NCBI GenBank assembly: GCA_025449515.1
Contig: JANWJI010000037.1
Coordinates: 1-13,631 of the forward strand
DNA length: 13,631 bases
Source of the DNA: Nitrososphaeraceae archaeon
Lineage (GTDB): Archaea > Thermoproteota > Nitrososphaeria > Nitrososphaerales > Nitrososphaeraceae
Direction of reading: 5' to 3'
A model generated the notes under the pieces. It was not told the origin of the DNA and ran no database searches. It saw only the letters and a list, made by a program, of their open reading frames with translations. This document shows positions 6,609 to 13,416 of the stretch, in pieces; the first letter of the stretch is position 1; each line of letters begins with the position of its first letter. The translations under genes and the position numbers were made by a program.

Positions 6609-6849
6609 TCGGGTTCAGTAGCCTTTATCTGACATGAATATTTCCACCTATTTTCATAGCGGCCAGCAGTACCATAGGCGGCCAAAAAATCATTTTGTAC
6701 GGATACTAGACACATGAAGATGGCCACAGGTAGAGGCATAAACTGTTTTTTTACTACAGTGAGCTTGTTATATCAGATCCAATTCTAATTTAATTCTGAA
6801 GATGCAGTTCCGATATTATTTAACTTGTGATAGATCTTGGAAACAGTCT
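6609..6849. other. Convergent spacer between zinc-ribbon gene and folE
   Basis: No convincing gene. A 7-T run at about 6746-6752 on the plus strand could terminate the zinc-ribbon transcript. Open frames on the plus strand at 6802-6990 and 6827-7153 run antisense into folE and were discarded. Confidence 0.4.
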
Positions 6850-7455
6850 TTATATGCCTCGCAATTTTGCTTTGGTGTTGTACAAAAGTACGAGGGCATT
6901 TTCCCGGATCTCTTTGTTTTCCATTATTCCACGGTGTGCCAAGGTCAAGATTACGCTATCGTTACGAACACCTCTCATTTTCATACATAGATGCTCTCCT
7001 TCGATGATAACCAGAACACCCTTGACACCCATTTCCATTATCTCGCCAGCAATTTCTTTAGTCAATCTTTCCTGGATCTGCATCCTTCTAGAGTATTTTT
7101 CTACAAGTCGAACTAATTTGGAAATTCCAAATACCCTCCCATCAGGGATGTAGGCAATATGGATCTTACCATAAAATGGGAGCATATGATGCTCGCACAT
7201 ACTATAGAACTGAATATCCTTTGCTATAATTGCGTCAGTTTCCTCACTAAAGCTCACATCCAAACCCGCGTCAATTCTATATCCGCCAAAGATCTCTTCA
7301 TACATATCTGCGATTCGTCGAGGGGTAGCAAGTAAGCCCTCGCGGTCTGGGTTTTCGCCTAATTCGATCAACAGCTGCCTTAATAGCTTTTCAATTTTTC
7401 GTTTGTTAATGGGATATTTTGGATTCGCGTTTTTATCTTCGTAATTCTGATACAA
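6850..7455 (-). CDS. folE: GTP cyclohydrolase I
   Basis: Converts GTP to 7,8-dihydroneopterin triphosphate, the first step of preQ0/archaeosine (and of pterin) synthesis. The 201-residue chain is a full-length type IA enzyme. The zinc ligands are C87 and H90 in SMCEHHMLPF and C157 in EHLCMKMRGV; the conserved SKLVRLVEKYSRRMQIQERLT region is at 112-132. Start is TTG: a stop lies just upstream in frame and the first internal ATG is residue 51. AAGGAGCTGAGG about 10-20 nt upstream resembles a ribosome binding site, unusual in this window, and TTAATTATACC near 7523-7533 may be its TATA box. queC is the next gene upstream on the same strand, consistent with an archaeosine role in this organism; the folate role cannot be excluded. 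Confidence 0.93.
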   Translation of the reverse strand: MYQNYEDKNANPKYPINKRKIEKLLRQLLIELGENPDREGLLATPRRIADMYEEIFGGYRIDAGLDVSFSEETDAIIAKDIQFYSMCEHHMLPFYGKIHIAYIPDGRVFGISKLVRLVEKYSRRMQIQERLTKEIAGEIMEMGVKGVLVIIEGEHLCMKMRGVRNDSVILTLAHRGIMENKEIRENALVLLYNTKAKLRGI

Positions 7456-7760
7456 TGCCTATATCCTCAGCTCCTTTAGCTTTCGGTATGTATGAGCCAA
7501 GACAACCTTTGACGAATATCTGGTATAATTAAGTATTGAAAGCCGCTCCACTATTGGCTCAATAAATAAGATTATCGCCTCTATTATAACTCTATTGTCT
7601 AGGATTTGGTTGATATATATTCTATAGTTTGAACTTGATATAATAAGCTAAATGGTCCGAGCCCTCACTGAAAACCAGTTACTCCTGCACGACGATACTA
7701 AGCGGCAATATTCGGTTACTAAAACAAAACTGTCTTCGTGGAGTAAGAAACCCTGATAGT
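7456..7760. other. Spacer between queC and folE, with one marginal mini-ORF
   Basis: The 305-nt gap argues that folE has its own promoter rather than reading through from queC. On the plus strand a 34-codon frame (ATG 7652 to TGA 7756, starting MVRALTENQLLLHDD) ends 4 nt before the queC stop in convergent orientation. TATA-like GATATATATT near 7611-7620 lies about 35 nt before that ATG. The peptide is polar and matches nothing I know, so I do not list it as a gene. Confidence 0.35.
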
Positions 7761-8504
7761 CTATTTGTCGTAGAGTGTTAGATCTTCTATCCCAGCCCTT
7801 TTAAATGCCTTCTTCCTATTGACACATGATTCACAAACACCACAATGTCTATACCGAGTCTCTCTTCTCCGTTTTACTCCATTAGAATAACAGCTCCACG
7901 TTCTGAAAAGGGTATCTCCTAGGATCCGATAGCCCTTTTTTAATAGACCAGATTTATCAATGCCTGAGATAGCAGGACACCAGATACGGACCTTTTGTCT
8001 CGATTTGTCCTTAATGCTATCTAAATCTGCTAATGTTAGACTTTTTGATATGGATCTGACAAATGAAGGGCGACAATCAGGATAGCGGCGATCTCCCGCA
8101 TGCGCTCCATAACACACCATTTTGGCACCGATACTCAAGGCCCAAGCCGTAGCGATTGTAATGAATACGGCATTTCTTATGGGAACCACGATATCGCGTC
8201 GGAAGCTTGAAGGCAGTTCTGATGTTTCGTCGGTCAACACATTCGTCTTTCTGTAAAAATCCTTCATGAAGCTAATGTCAACGAATCGGTAGTCTTTCGC
8301 ACCTAGCTTGATTGAAAAGTTCTTTGCTACGGACGATTCATTAGTAGCTCTTTGTCCATAAGAAAAGTTAATCATGTAAATATCAAAGTTTTTTACGCGA
8401 GTGACATATGCTGCTGCGCATATTGAATCCAACCCACCACTAACTATGCAGACTGCCTTTTTGAGGTAGACTTTTGCCGTATTGTTTGAAATCAATTGTT
8501 CCAT
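7761..8504 (-). CDS. queC: 7-cyano-7-deazaguanine (preQ0) synthase
   Basis: ATP- and ammonia-dependent conversion of 7-carboxy-7-deazaguanine to preQ0, the base that archaeal tRNA-guanine transglycosylase inserts on the way to archaeosine. The PP-loop SGGLDS is at 22-27, VVPIRNAVF at 106-114 and the family motif YPDCRPSF at 141-148. The zinc site is C205 in WSCY with C221, C224 and C227 in HCGVCESC. Length (247 aa) is slightly above the bacterial norm, with some 15 extra N-terminal residues before the first strand. The ATG is preceded by minus-strand AATATATT about 30 nt upstream. A membrane protein gene ends 64 nt upstream on the same strand; folE lies downstream. Confidence 0.94.
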   Translation of the reverse strand: MEQLISNNTAKVYLKKAVCIVSGGLDSICAAAYVTRVKNFDIYMINFSYGQRATNESSVAKNFSIKLGAKDYRFVDISFMKDFYRKTNVLTDETSELPSSFRRDIVVPIRNAVFITIATAWALSIGAKMVCYGAHAGDRRYPDCRPSFVRSISKSLTLADLDSIKDKSRQKVRIWCPAISGIDKSGLLKKGYRILGDTLFRTWSCYSNGVKRRRETRYRHCGVCESCVNRKKAFKRAGIEDLTLYDK

Positions 8505-8530
8505 TTGAAAATCCTGTGACTTTGCATACT

Positions 8531-8538
8531 AATATATT
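8531..8538 (-). promoter_or_regulatory. TATA-like box of queC
   Basis: Minus-strand AATATATT, inside a longer AT stretch (8530-8549), is centred about 30 nt before the queC ATG, so queC probably starts its own transcript although a same-strand gene ends just upstream. Confidence 0.45.
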
Positions 8539-8568
8539 GTATATTTTAGTATAGCAGGCTGTAGTTCT

Positions 8569-9141
8569 CTATATGCTAGAAAAATATGCATAAATTCCTG
8601 CGATTCCGTATGCAACAGCAATTAACGCCCTCGAGAGCAAGACTGCAATATCGCTCCGTGCTGAAAAGAACGAAGTATCTAGTCCAGCAGCCAACGGGAT
8701 AGATATCAACGAAATCGAACCGACAATAAGCTGCTCCTTATTGTTAAGCTTGTTGATGGTTTTCATTAATATGAATGTGGAAAGATTCCCCATTCCTATT
8801 CCAAGTAAGATGAAATATTGGTAAGCTGACGGAATAAGACCGATCGCAAGGAACGGACCTGCCCAACATAAGCCATTAATCACCTTAGCTATTATCGGCC
8901 ATTTTGCACTCTGCTTCATCCTTTTTCTTACAAACAACATCGAAGAACGGAATCTTGTAAATATTACAGTAAATATGATTCCAAAACATGCGATCCATAT
9001 GAGAACATTGAAGATTAACGGATGTCGACTTGAACCAATAAATTCAATCAGTAAAGTTCCGGATAACAACGCCACGGAAATGGCAAGAAAAAGAACTCCA
9101 AATGCCCTTCTTACTAACACCGTTTCTGTGTCTCTCTTCAA
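8569..9141 (-). CDS. Six-helix membrane protein of unknown function
   Basis: A 190-residue integral membrane protein. Hydrophobic segments appear near residues 11-33, 42-62, 82-102, 107-126, 137-154 and 164-187, with basic loops after the second (RFRSSMLFVRKRMKQSAK) and fourth (KTINKLNNK), suggesting these face the cytoplasm. No catalytic or transporter motif is visible and I cannot name a family. The start is TTG at 9141 (a stop lies two codons upstream), with GTG at 9118-9120 as alternative; no usable ATG exists near the N-terminus. It precedes queC on the same strand by 64 nt, but queC appears to have its own TATA box, so a functional link is only possible, for example to transport of a precursor. 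Confidence 0.6.
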   Translation of the reverse strand: MKRDTETVLVRRAFGVLFLAISVALLSGTLLIEFIGSSRHPLIFNVLIWIACFGIIFTVIFTRFRSSMLFVRKRMKQSAKWPIIAKVINGLCWAGPFLAIGLIPSAYQYFILLGIGMGNLSTFILMKTINKLNNKEQLIVGSISLISIPLAAGLDTSFFSARSDIAVLLSRALIAVAYGIAGIYAYFSSI

Positions 9142-9452
9142 CCACTACTGACTGATAGATCTGGTAATTTTAGTCTTACAAAATGATAAATTCAAGTTTA
9201 CATGAAATTGAAATAATTATGCGCTACTACTGATCGCTACATCAGTATAATGGCAAGTCATGTCTATCTATCCACCTATCCCTGATAGATCCGATCGAAC
9301 AGCCGAAAAGTCAGCTAGATTAAGTCACAACCTCTCCTGCCTAGATGTTCTTGGAGGGACATCATCTAGTATTTCAAAACTGGAATGGACCTTTACAAAA
9401 TATCTCGAATTCGTAACTCATTAATCGCCTTCCAATTTACTAAAGATACAGG
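9142..9452. other. Divergent intergenic region
   Basis: This 311-nt region separates the minus-strand membrane protein from the plus-strand pyrophosphatase and should hold both promoters. ACAAAATATC (9395-9404) is a TATA-like element some 50 nt before the ATG at 9453. An inverted repeat TAGATG...CATCTA sits at about 9341-9368. No gene or RNA was recognised. Confidence 0.35.
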
Positions 9453-9836
9453 ATGCCCAGGAAATCTCAACTGTCGGAAGAAGACAAATTGGAACTACTT
9501 TTTAGAAAGCAGCTGAAACTGACAAGGCAGATGCGAAATATGGAAAATAAAATGAGCTCTATTTATAAGAGGAAGGAAATATTTCGAGGCTATCGCATAT
9601 TCATGTTGTCATCAGCTCTAATTCACGAAGTAATAGAATTACAAAGGGAAACAAATTGGAAATGGTGGAAACATGAATCCAACATGTCTATAGAAAATTG
9701 CCAACAAGAGCTCATAGATATTTGGCATTTTGTTATTCAGTTGTCCATTGAACTGAAACTCAATCCCACAAACCTAGTTGAGAAGTATACATTAAAACAT
9801 ATCGAGAATATTAGCCGGCAAAAAAGAGGGTACTAA
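9453..9836 (+). CDS. All-alpha NTP pyrophosphatase, dimeric dUTPase-like
   Basis: A 127-residue, entirely helical protein. The metal-binding pattern of the all-alpha MazG/dimeric-dUTPase superfamily is visible: E59xxE62 in ALIHEVIELQRETNWKWWK and E86xxD89 in CQQELIDIWHFVIQLSIEL. The WKWWK segment and EELxDxWHF-like helix resemble the dUTPase_2 (dimeric dUTPase) branch more than classical MazG. It would hydrolyse dUTP or a related or damaged nucleotide to the monophosphate and pyrophosphate, keeping uracil out of DNA. The N-terminal helix (12-35) is basic and amphipathic as in that branch. It stands alone on its strand. The exact nucleotide cannot be read from the sequence. Confidence 0.78.
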   Translation: MPRKSQLSEEDKLELLFRKQLKLTRQMRNMENKMSSIYKRKEIFRGYRIFMLSSALIHEVIELQRETNWKWWKHESNMSIENCQQELIDIWHFVIQLSIELKLNPTNLVEKYTLKHIENISRQKRGY

Positions 9837-10069
9837 AATTTATACAAACATCAAATATGTTGGATCTGGAATTAAATTCATAGTTTTATTTTGATTCACG
9901 GAATATAAGAGCAGTATGACGACATCCCATATGTGTATAGAAATCTCAATTCCCAATGAAACTGGCGTACTTGGATTGACAGCCTAATAAAACTAGAGAT
10001 GAAGTTGGTTGAGATTTGGACAAAAAACACACCTACGCAATTGATTCAGAAGTTCCTGCATATCATTAA
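9837..10069. other. Convergent spacer between pyrophosphatase gene and purP
   Basis: No convincing gene. A 23-codon frame (ATG 9917 to TAA 9988, starting MTTSHMCIEISIPNETG) is preceded closely by GAATATAAG, but is too short to judge. No clear terminator hairpin was found for either flanking gene. Confidence 0.3.
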
Positions 10070-11101
10070 TTAAGAAGTAATTTTGTCAATCATATTCTTT
10101 TCGTTCGCTATTTTTACCTCACGAGCTATTCTTCTTCCCATGCTCATTGGCTCAGGATAAACCAAATCTGAATAAGGCGAACCGCTAAGGTAAAGATTAG
10201 TGCCCGCTACAATTCTTGCAGAAAATTCAAATGTCACAAAATTTCCGTCTTTGTCATAAACTCCTTCTAGACAGAACGGTCCGTTCATTCCAGGCGGCAC
10301 TAAATTTTTCGAAGTATCGACAAACGATTCTCCCATTTGATAGGCTCTGAGGAGTAGAGATTCGCGGAGAACGATTGGAATATTACCTACTACGTTATAC
10401 GACATTTCAATATCTGCGCAGAGCTGCTCCCTTGCAGGGATTCTTCCTAATCCATCAACATTAGATTCGTATCTCCTATCCACCCCCATTAGTTCTATTT
10501 CATTCGTTATAGGGGAATAAAAAAAATGCAAGAATGCAGGAACACCAAGCACGTACTCCTGGATAAATAGGTCCTGTTCGCCTTTAATCAACTTCTGTTC
10601 CTTGAGCCTTATCGCCTGACGTTCAAAACTCTCTCTGTTCCAAGCTGTGAAATATCCCCTACCGCCTGCCGCACCATGCAATTTTACTATGCATAATCCA
10701 TGGATGTCGTTTTTTGACTCTATAGCTTTTGATACTAACAAATTAGATCTTTCCATTAGCTTTTGTTTTAGTTTCCTATCAGCTTCCCACCTTAGAATCC
10801 ATTTATTCCCAAATATTGGAACGTTAATCTGTTCAATTTGGTCAGAATCCATATAGGCGATCAGTGTGCCATGAGGGATCAAGATGGAATTTGTCTCCTG
10901 TAATCGTTCTATGCACTTATCACTAAGGATCTCACTTATGTTGTCTACTGCAAAAATATCGTCAATGAATCTGAATCGTTTATATAGATTCAATCTTTCT
11001 TTCTCGCAAACGAGAAGAGTACTTAGACCTTCATCTTTAGCTCCCTTCAAAAGCTGTAATGCGCAGTGCGAGCCTAATGCTGCAATAGATCGATTTGCCA
11101 T
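10070..11101 (-). CDS. purP: FAICAR synthetase (formate-dependent AICAR ligase)
   Basis: Archaeal ATP-grasp enzyme that joins formate to AICAR, making FAICAR in the penultimate step of IMP synthesis without folate. The 343-residue chain carries the family segments LGSHCALQLLKGAKDEG (9-25), with H12 in the substrate-binding region, VPIFGNKWILRWE (94-106), the glycine-rich KLHGAAGGRGYF (140-151), GVDRRYESNVDGLGRIPA (near 211-228), LVPPGMNGPFCLEG and the ending PMSMGRRIAREV...MIDKI. The N-terminus is about 15 residues shorter than in methanogen homologues, but the first beta strand is intact. The ATG fits a palindromic TATA box (CTATATATATAG) 27 nt upstream, so the mRNA is probably leaderless. 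No purine gene neighbours it. Confidence 0.95.
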   Translation of the reverse strand: MANRSIAALGSHCALQLLKGAKDEGLSTLLVCEKERLNLYKRFRFIDDIFAVDNISEILSDKCIERLQETNSILIPHGTLIAYMDSDQIEQINVPIFGNKWILRWEADRKLKQKLMERSNLLVSKAIESKNDIHGLCIVKLHGAAGGRGYFTAWNRESFERQAIRLKEQKLIKGEQDLFIQEYVLGVPAFLHFFYSPITNEIELMGVDRRYESNVDGLGRIPAREQLCADIEMSYNVVGNIPIVLRESLLLRAYQMGESFVDTSKNLVPPGMNGPFCLEGVYDKDGNFVTFEFSARIVAGTNLYLSGSPYSDLVYPEPMSMGRRIAREVKIANEKNMIDKITS

Positions 11102-11617
11102 CTACCAACGATATTGCATTTTCTATATATATAGGTGCACAAAGATATGCAATTTTGTCCTGCTGGTCGGTTGTTCCGAATCTTCGGGAGTCAAGAAAAC
11201 CACACCACACCTCTCTAGACTATGTTCTGATCCTAGCTGGAATTTAATCCCAAATTTGTCCACCTCAAGTGCTAGAGCAAGAAAAGTAGCATGCAAACAA
11301 CAGAAGAATCTCTGATTTGGAATACATCGATACTAAATGTTGAAACCTACCGTATTCATATATATACCAATCAAAACGTTATATTTTATAATTTATTATA
11401 CGAAATTTCGAGAGTCTCAAATCAATGAGGATATGAGCTTGCGTTTGTAATCTTGTCCGAATTTTTAGAAATAATAGAGGTTAATCCACTCGCACAATCG
11501 TTCAAGACATATGTATGAATGGATTGTTAAATCACGTCTAGTCATCGATTATCTCGTGATGATGAAGAATATCAGCACAGACCGACAACGTAGCTACCTA
11601 CACAAAATCGAGGCAAT
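11102..11617. other. 516-nt AT-rich region without a convincing gene
   Basis: Between purP and secE there is no ORF with coding character on either strand. Two dense AT blocks stand out: TATATATA near 11358-11365 and GTTATATTTTATAATTTATTATAC near 11379-11402. Either could be a promoter for an unrecognised RNA running to the left (minus) or right (plus). I could not fold a tRNA, SRP RNA or RNase P RNA here. A plus-strand frame at 11511-11717 runs antisense into secE and was discarded. Confidence 0.35.
11123..11134 (-). promoter_or_regulatory. Palindromic TATA box of purP
   Basis: CTATATATATAG, identical on both strands, is centred 27 nt before the purP ATG. This is the exact distance expected for a leaderless archaeal mRNA and supports the chosen start. 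Confidence 0.6.
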
Positions 11618-11800
11618 TTACTTCCTGCCGCCAAAGGTAATAAACTCTGCGATCAACTTTATTACAAAACCGATGGAACCTACTACACCCATTCCGAGTA
11701 GTACAAGCCTCAGATGAGTCATATAGTCGTCCTTGCTAGTCTTCTTTGCCAGTTTCATAGTTTGAATAATTTCAACTACCTTTCTTTGTACGACTGACAA
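11618..11800 (-). CDS. secE: Protein translocase subunit SecE/Sec61-gamma
   Basis: The small essential clamp subunit of the SecYE translocon in the cytoplasmic membrane. The 60-residue chain has the expected design: an amphipathic surface helix (about 4-20), the linker KKTSKDDY matching the family's K(P/T)SxxE/DY motif, and a single membrane helix near 32-56 with GMGVVGSIGFVIKLI. Start is TTG; the first ATG, residue 15, would cut off the surface helix, and no ATG or GTG lies upstream in frame. Minus-strand CAAATATGAC near 11827-11836 is a TATA-like element about 32 nt upstream. It follows the Lrp gene on the same strand by 89 nt. The nusG gene that often follows secE in archaea is not downstream. 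Confidence 0.88.
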   Translation of the reverse strand: MSVVQRKVVEIIQTMKLAKKTSKDDYMTHLRLVLLGMGVVGSIGFVIKLIAEFITFGGRK

Positions 11801-11838
11801 TGAAAATCTACCTACATTGAATTCTGGTCATATTTGAA

Positions 11839-11872
11839 GTTACCGTTGGTGTAACCGAGGTGCATTCGCACC
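11839..11872. repeat. Two tandem small inverted repeats between lrp and secE
   Basis: GTTAC (11839-11843) pairs with GTAAC (11851-11855), and GGTGC (11859-11863) pairs with GCACC (11868-11872) around ATTC. They lie just downstream of the lrp stop and upstream of the secE TATA-like element, so they could terminate lrp or regulate secE. No U tract follows on the minus strand. Confidence 0.35.
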
Positions 11873-11889
11873 ATTTTCGCGACTACTGG

Positions 11890-12351
11890 CTATGACGAAC
11901 GAACAGCATAGATAGGTTCTTTGTCTGTCCTTTGCATCTCGACAAATGTTTCGGTATTTTGTATTCCCTCGATTTTTCCGATGCGTTCTATTACGACATT
12001 ATGCAATTCTTCAAGGGTGCGAGAATTCACAGAGACTACCATATCAAATCTACCAGTAACCTCTGAAACGGATCGCACTTCAGAAATTCTTAGAAGCTCC
12101 GAACGAATTTTTTCTTTTAGCTTCGGATCTCTGTTAATTCCTACCACCGCCTTGACATTAATACCTAGCATACTTTCGTTCACAGTAACCGTGTAACGCT
12201 CTATCAGATTGCGCTTGGATAATCGTTTGATCCGACTATAAAGAACAGAAGCGTTGACATTGAGTTTTTTGCTTAACTGTGGTACAGAAATACTGGCATC
12301 CACAGTCAGTTCCGATAATATCTTCATATCTAATTCGTCAAATCTTTGCAA
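11890..12351 (-). CDS. Lrp/AsnC-family transcriptional regulator
   Basis: A 153-residue DNA-binding regulator of the feast/famine family. The N-terminal helix-turn-helix covers about residues 5-52 (LDMKILSELTVDASISVPQL, then the recognition helix NASVLYSRIKRLSKRNLI). The C-terminal RAM/ACT-like domain covers about 65-140 (VKAVVGINRDP, then SEVTGRFDMVVSVNSRTLEEL), where such proteins bind amino acids and form dimers or octamers. Start is TTG, eight codons before the first ATG, because the family's usual start runs as xxLDExDxKIL. A CATG-A-CATG inverted repeat sits 9-17 nt upstream and may be an autoregulatory site. It precedes secE on the same strand. The ligand is unknown; a link to the amino acid operon at the left end is only a guess. 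Confidence 0.92.
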   Translation of the reverse strand: MQRFDELDMKILSELTVDASISVPQLSKKLNVNASVLYSRIKRLSKRNLIERYTVTVNESMLGINVKAVVGINRDPKLKEKIRSELLRISEVRSVSEVTGRFDMVVSVNSRTLEELHNVVIERIGKIEGIQNTETFVEMQRTDKEPIYAVRSS

Positions 12352-12359
12352 ATTTCCGT

Positions 12360-12368
12360 CATGACATG
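12360..12368. promoter_or_regulatory. Possible Lrp autoregulatory site
   Basis: CATGACATG is an inverted repeat (CATG, 1-nt spacer, CATG) between the lrp start codon and its TATA-like element (minus-strand TTTATTAATC at 12381-12390). A site here would overlap the transcription start, where Lrp-type proteins often repress themselves. The repeat is short and could be chance. Confidence 0.25.
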
Positions 12369-12489
12369 AATCGTAGTCTTGATTAATAAATGTAATTTTT
12401 TGAATATTTCATCGTATTATTGACATTAGAATTTGCCAGAAATATTTGGGTTGTAGGCATTTTGTTATTTTACATTATTAGTAGTAAAA

Positions 12490-12497
12490 ATTATATT
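12490..12497 (+). promoter_or_regulatory. TATA-like box for the gene starting at 12522
   Basis: ATTATATT is centred 28 nt before the ATG at 12522. It decides the start of that gene in favour of the ATG over the upstream TTG at 12420 and fits a leaderless mRNA. Confidence 0.5.
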
Positions 12498-12521
12498 CTT
12501 AAAGCAGACGATCATGTGAGG

Positions 12522-13022
12522 ATGTTCGGGAGGGGAAAGATCAAGCCTGGAAACTACGTTTTTGTGGTTCAGAATGATCATGAAGTAAATACCGTCATTA
12601 TTGGCAAGGTTCAGTCAGTTGATGGTGATCGGTTAAAAATTAACGGTACCAAGATCAGACCTGTGGGATTATTGGAACGGGTAAAGGCGGGGCGAGCAAT
12701 CGGGAGGCCTAAGGAAGTTCTTGAAAATCCCGATCCCAATAATTGCATCTTCATGTTGATCGATCGGGTGGAGACTCAAACATTCAGTGAAGAGGTGAAT
12801 CAGAAATCGTCCAAAGCCATCTGGATAAATGAAAGACGTTATTATGTACTTGATGGCTGGATTAAGGAGAACCTACCAGATATTTTTGCTTCAGTTCTGT
12901 CGGCTGCTGGGGATGAAAAATTAGAAGCCAGGGCCATGCTCCTTGAAAAAATGAATTCTATTTATGAGAAAGATTTAAAAGAACATTTGTATGCCGTTGC
13001 AAGAAGCACAAGAGTCCTTTAA
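12522..13022 (+). CDS. Protein of unknown function upstream of aL12
   Basis: A 166-residue soluble protein I cannot assign. The N-terminal part (about 1-50) alternates short hydrophobic strands with GKVQSVDGDRLKINGTKIRPVG, resembling a small SH3-like beta barrel. The middle has a basic ERVKAGRAIGRPKE loop. The C-terminal part from about 110 (DGWIKENLPDIFASVLSAAG onward) is helical. The frame is open back to TTG 12420, but that extension encodes a hydrophobic segment followed by the promoter, so the ATG with a TATA box 28 nt upstream is chosen. Its stop is 44 nt before the start of the aL12 gene, whose TATA box follows directly. A nucleic-acid or ribosome-related role is a guess from the neighbour and the barrel-like part. 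Confidence 0.7.
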   Translation: MFGRGKIKPGNYVFVVQNDHEVNTVIIGKVQSVDGDRLKINGTKIRPVGLLERVKAGRAIGRPKEVLENPDPNNCIFMLIDRVETQTFSEEVNQKSSKAIWINERRYYVLDGWIKENLPDIFASVLSAAGDEKLEARAMLLEKMNSIYEKDLKEHLYAVARSTRVL

Positions 13023-13034
13023 TGCTTGAAAGTT

Positions 13035-13043
13035 TTATATTAA
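13035..13043 (+). promoter_or_regulatory. TATA box of the aL12 gene
   Basis: TTTATATTA is centred 28 nt before the ATG at 13067, the leaderless spacing. It falls in the 44-nt gap after the preceding gene, so aL12 can be expressed independently at high level. Confidence 0.55.
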
Positions 13044-13066
13044 GGAGTCGTGGAACATCCACAATT

Positions 13067-13375
13067 ATGGAATATCTATATGCCGCGTTGTTATTGCACA
13101 AGTTAAAACAGGATATAACAGAAGAGAATCTAAAAAATGTTGTGAAGGCAACTGGCACAACACCAGATGAGATTAGAATCAAAGCACTAGTCGCGGCCAT
13201 AGGTGAAGTGAATATTGACGAAGCACTGAAGAACGCATCACTTCCTGCACAACAAGTGCAAGTGAGTTCTGGTTCTGTCCCATCTGCGTCCCCAGGCCCG
13301 GTGGAAAAAGAAGAGAAGAAAGAAGAGAAGAAAGAAGAAGAGGCTTTGGAAGGACTTTCAGCACTCTTCGGATAA
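13067..13375 (+). CDS. rpl12: Ribosomal stalk protein P1 / aL12
   Basis: The multi-copy acidic stalk protein that binds P0 (uL10) through its N-terminal dimerisation domain and recruits elongation factors through its C-terminal tail. The 102-residue chain shows MEYLYAALLLHKLKQDITEENL at the start, a helical domain to about residue 58, a flexible Ala/Pro/Ser hinge, the KEEKKEEKKEEE charged stretch and the archaeal tail GLSALFG. The frame is open 15 codons further to 13022, but the ATG at 13067 is the family start and has a TATA box 28 nt upstream. The uL10 gene that usually precedes it in archaea is not adjacent; the neighbour is an unknown protein. An 8-T run follows the stop. Confidence 0.95.
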   Translation: MEYLYAALLLHKLKQDITEENLKNVVKATGTTPDEIRIKALVAAIGEVNIDEALKNASLPAQQVQVSSGSVPSASPGPVEKEEKKEEKKEEEALEGLSALFG

Positions 13376-13376
13376 A

Positions 13377-13384
13377 TTTTTTTT
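13377..13384 (+). terminator. T-run terminator of aL12
   Basis: Eight consecutive T residues begin 1 nt after the aL12 stop codon. Archaeal RNA polymerase terminates on such runs without needing a hairpin, and none is visible here. Confidence 0.6.
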
Positions 13385-13416
13385 AAATCTTACATCATAT
13401 TTAGACCTTAGGCCCT

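Noticed and set aside
10884..11315. 143-codon plus-strand frame
   Set aside because: Mostly antisense to purP and crosses its promoter; composition is low-complexity and unlike its neighbours.
11556..11562. C-box-like GTGATGA suggesting a C/D guide RNA
   Set aside because: No CTGA D-box follows at a suitable distance.
11511..11717. 68-codon plus-strand frame
   Set aside because: Its 3' half is antisense to secE, and no promoter fits its start.
11921..12196. 91-codon plus-strand frame
   Set aside because: Antisense to the Lrp-family gene, which has full domain support.
12420..12521. N-terminal hydrophobic extension of the gene at 12522 from a TTG
   Set aside because: The extension contains the TATA box of the ATG start, so it is probably untranslated.
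13022..13066. 15-codon N-terminal extension of aL12
   Set aside because: The family start is the later ATG, and the extension holds the TATA box.
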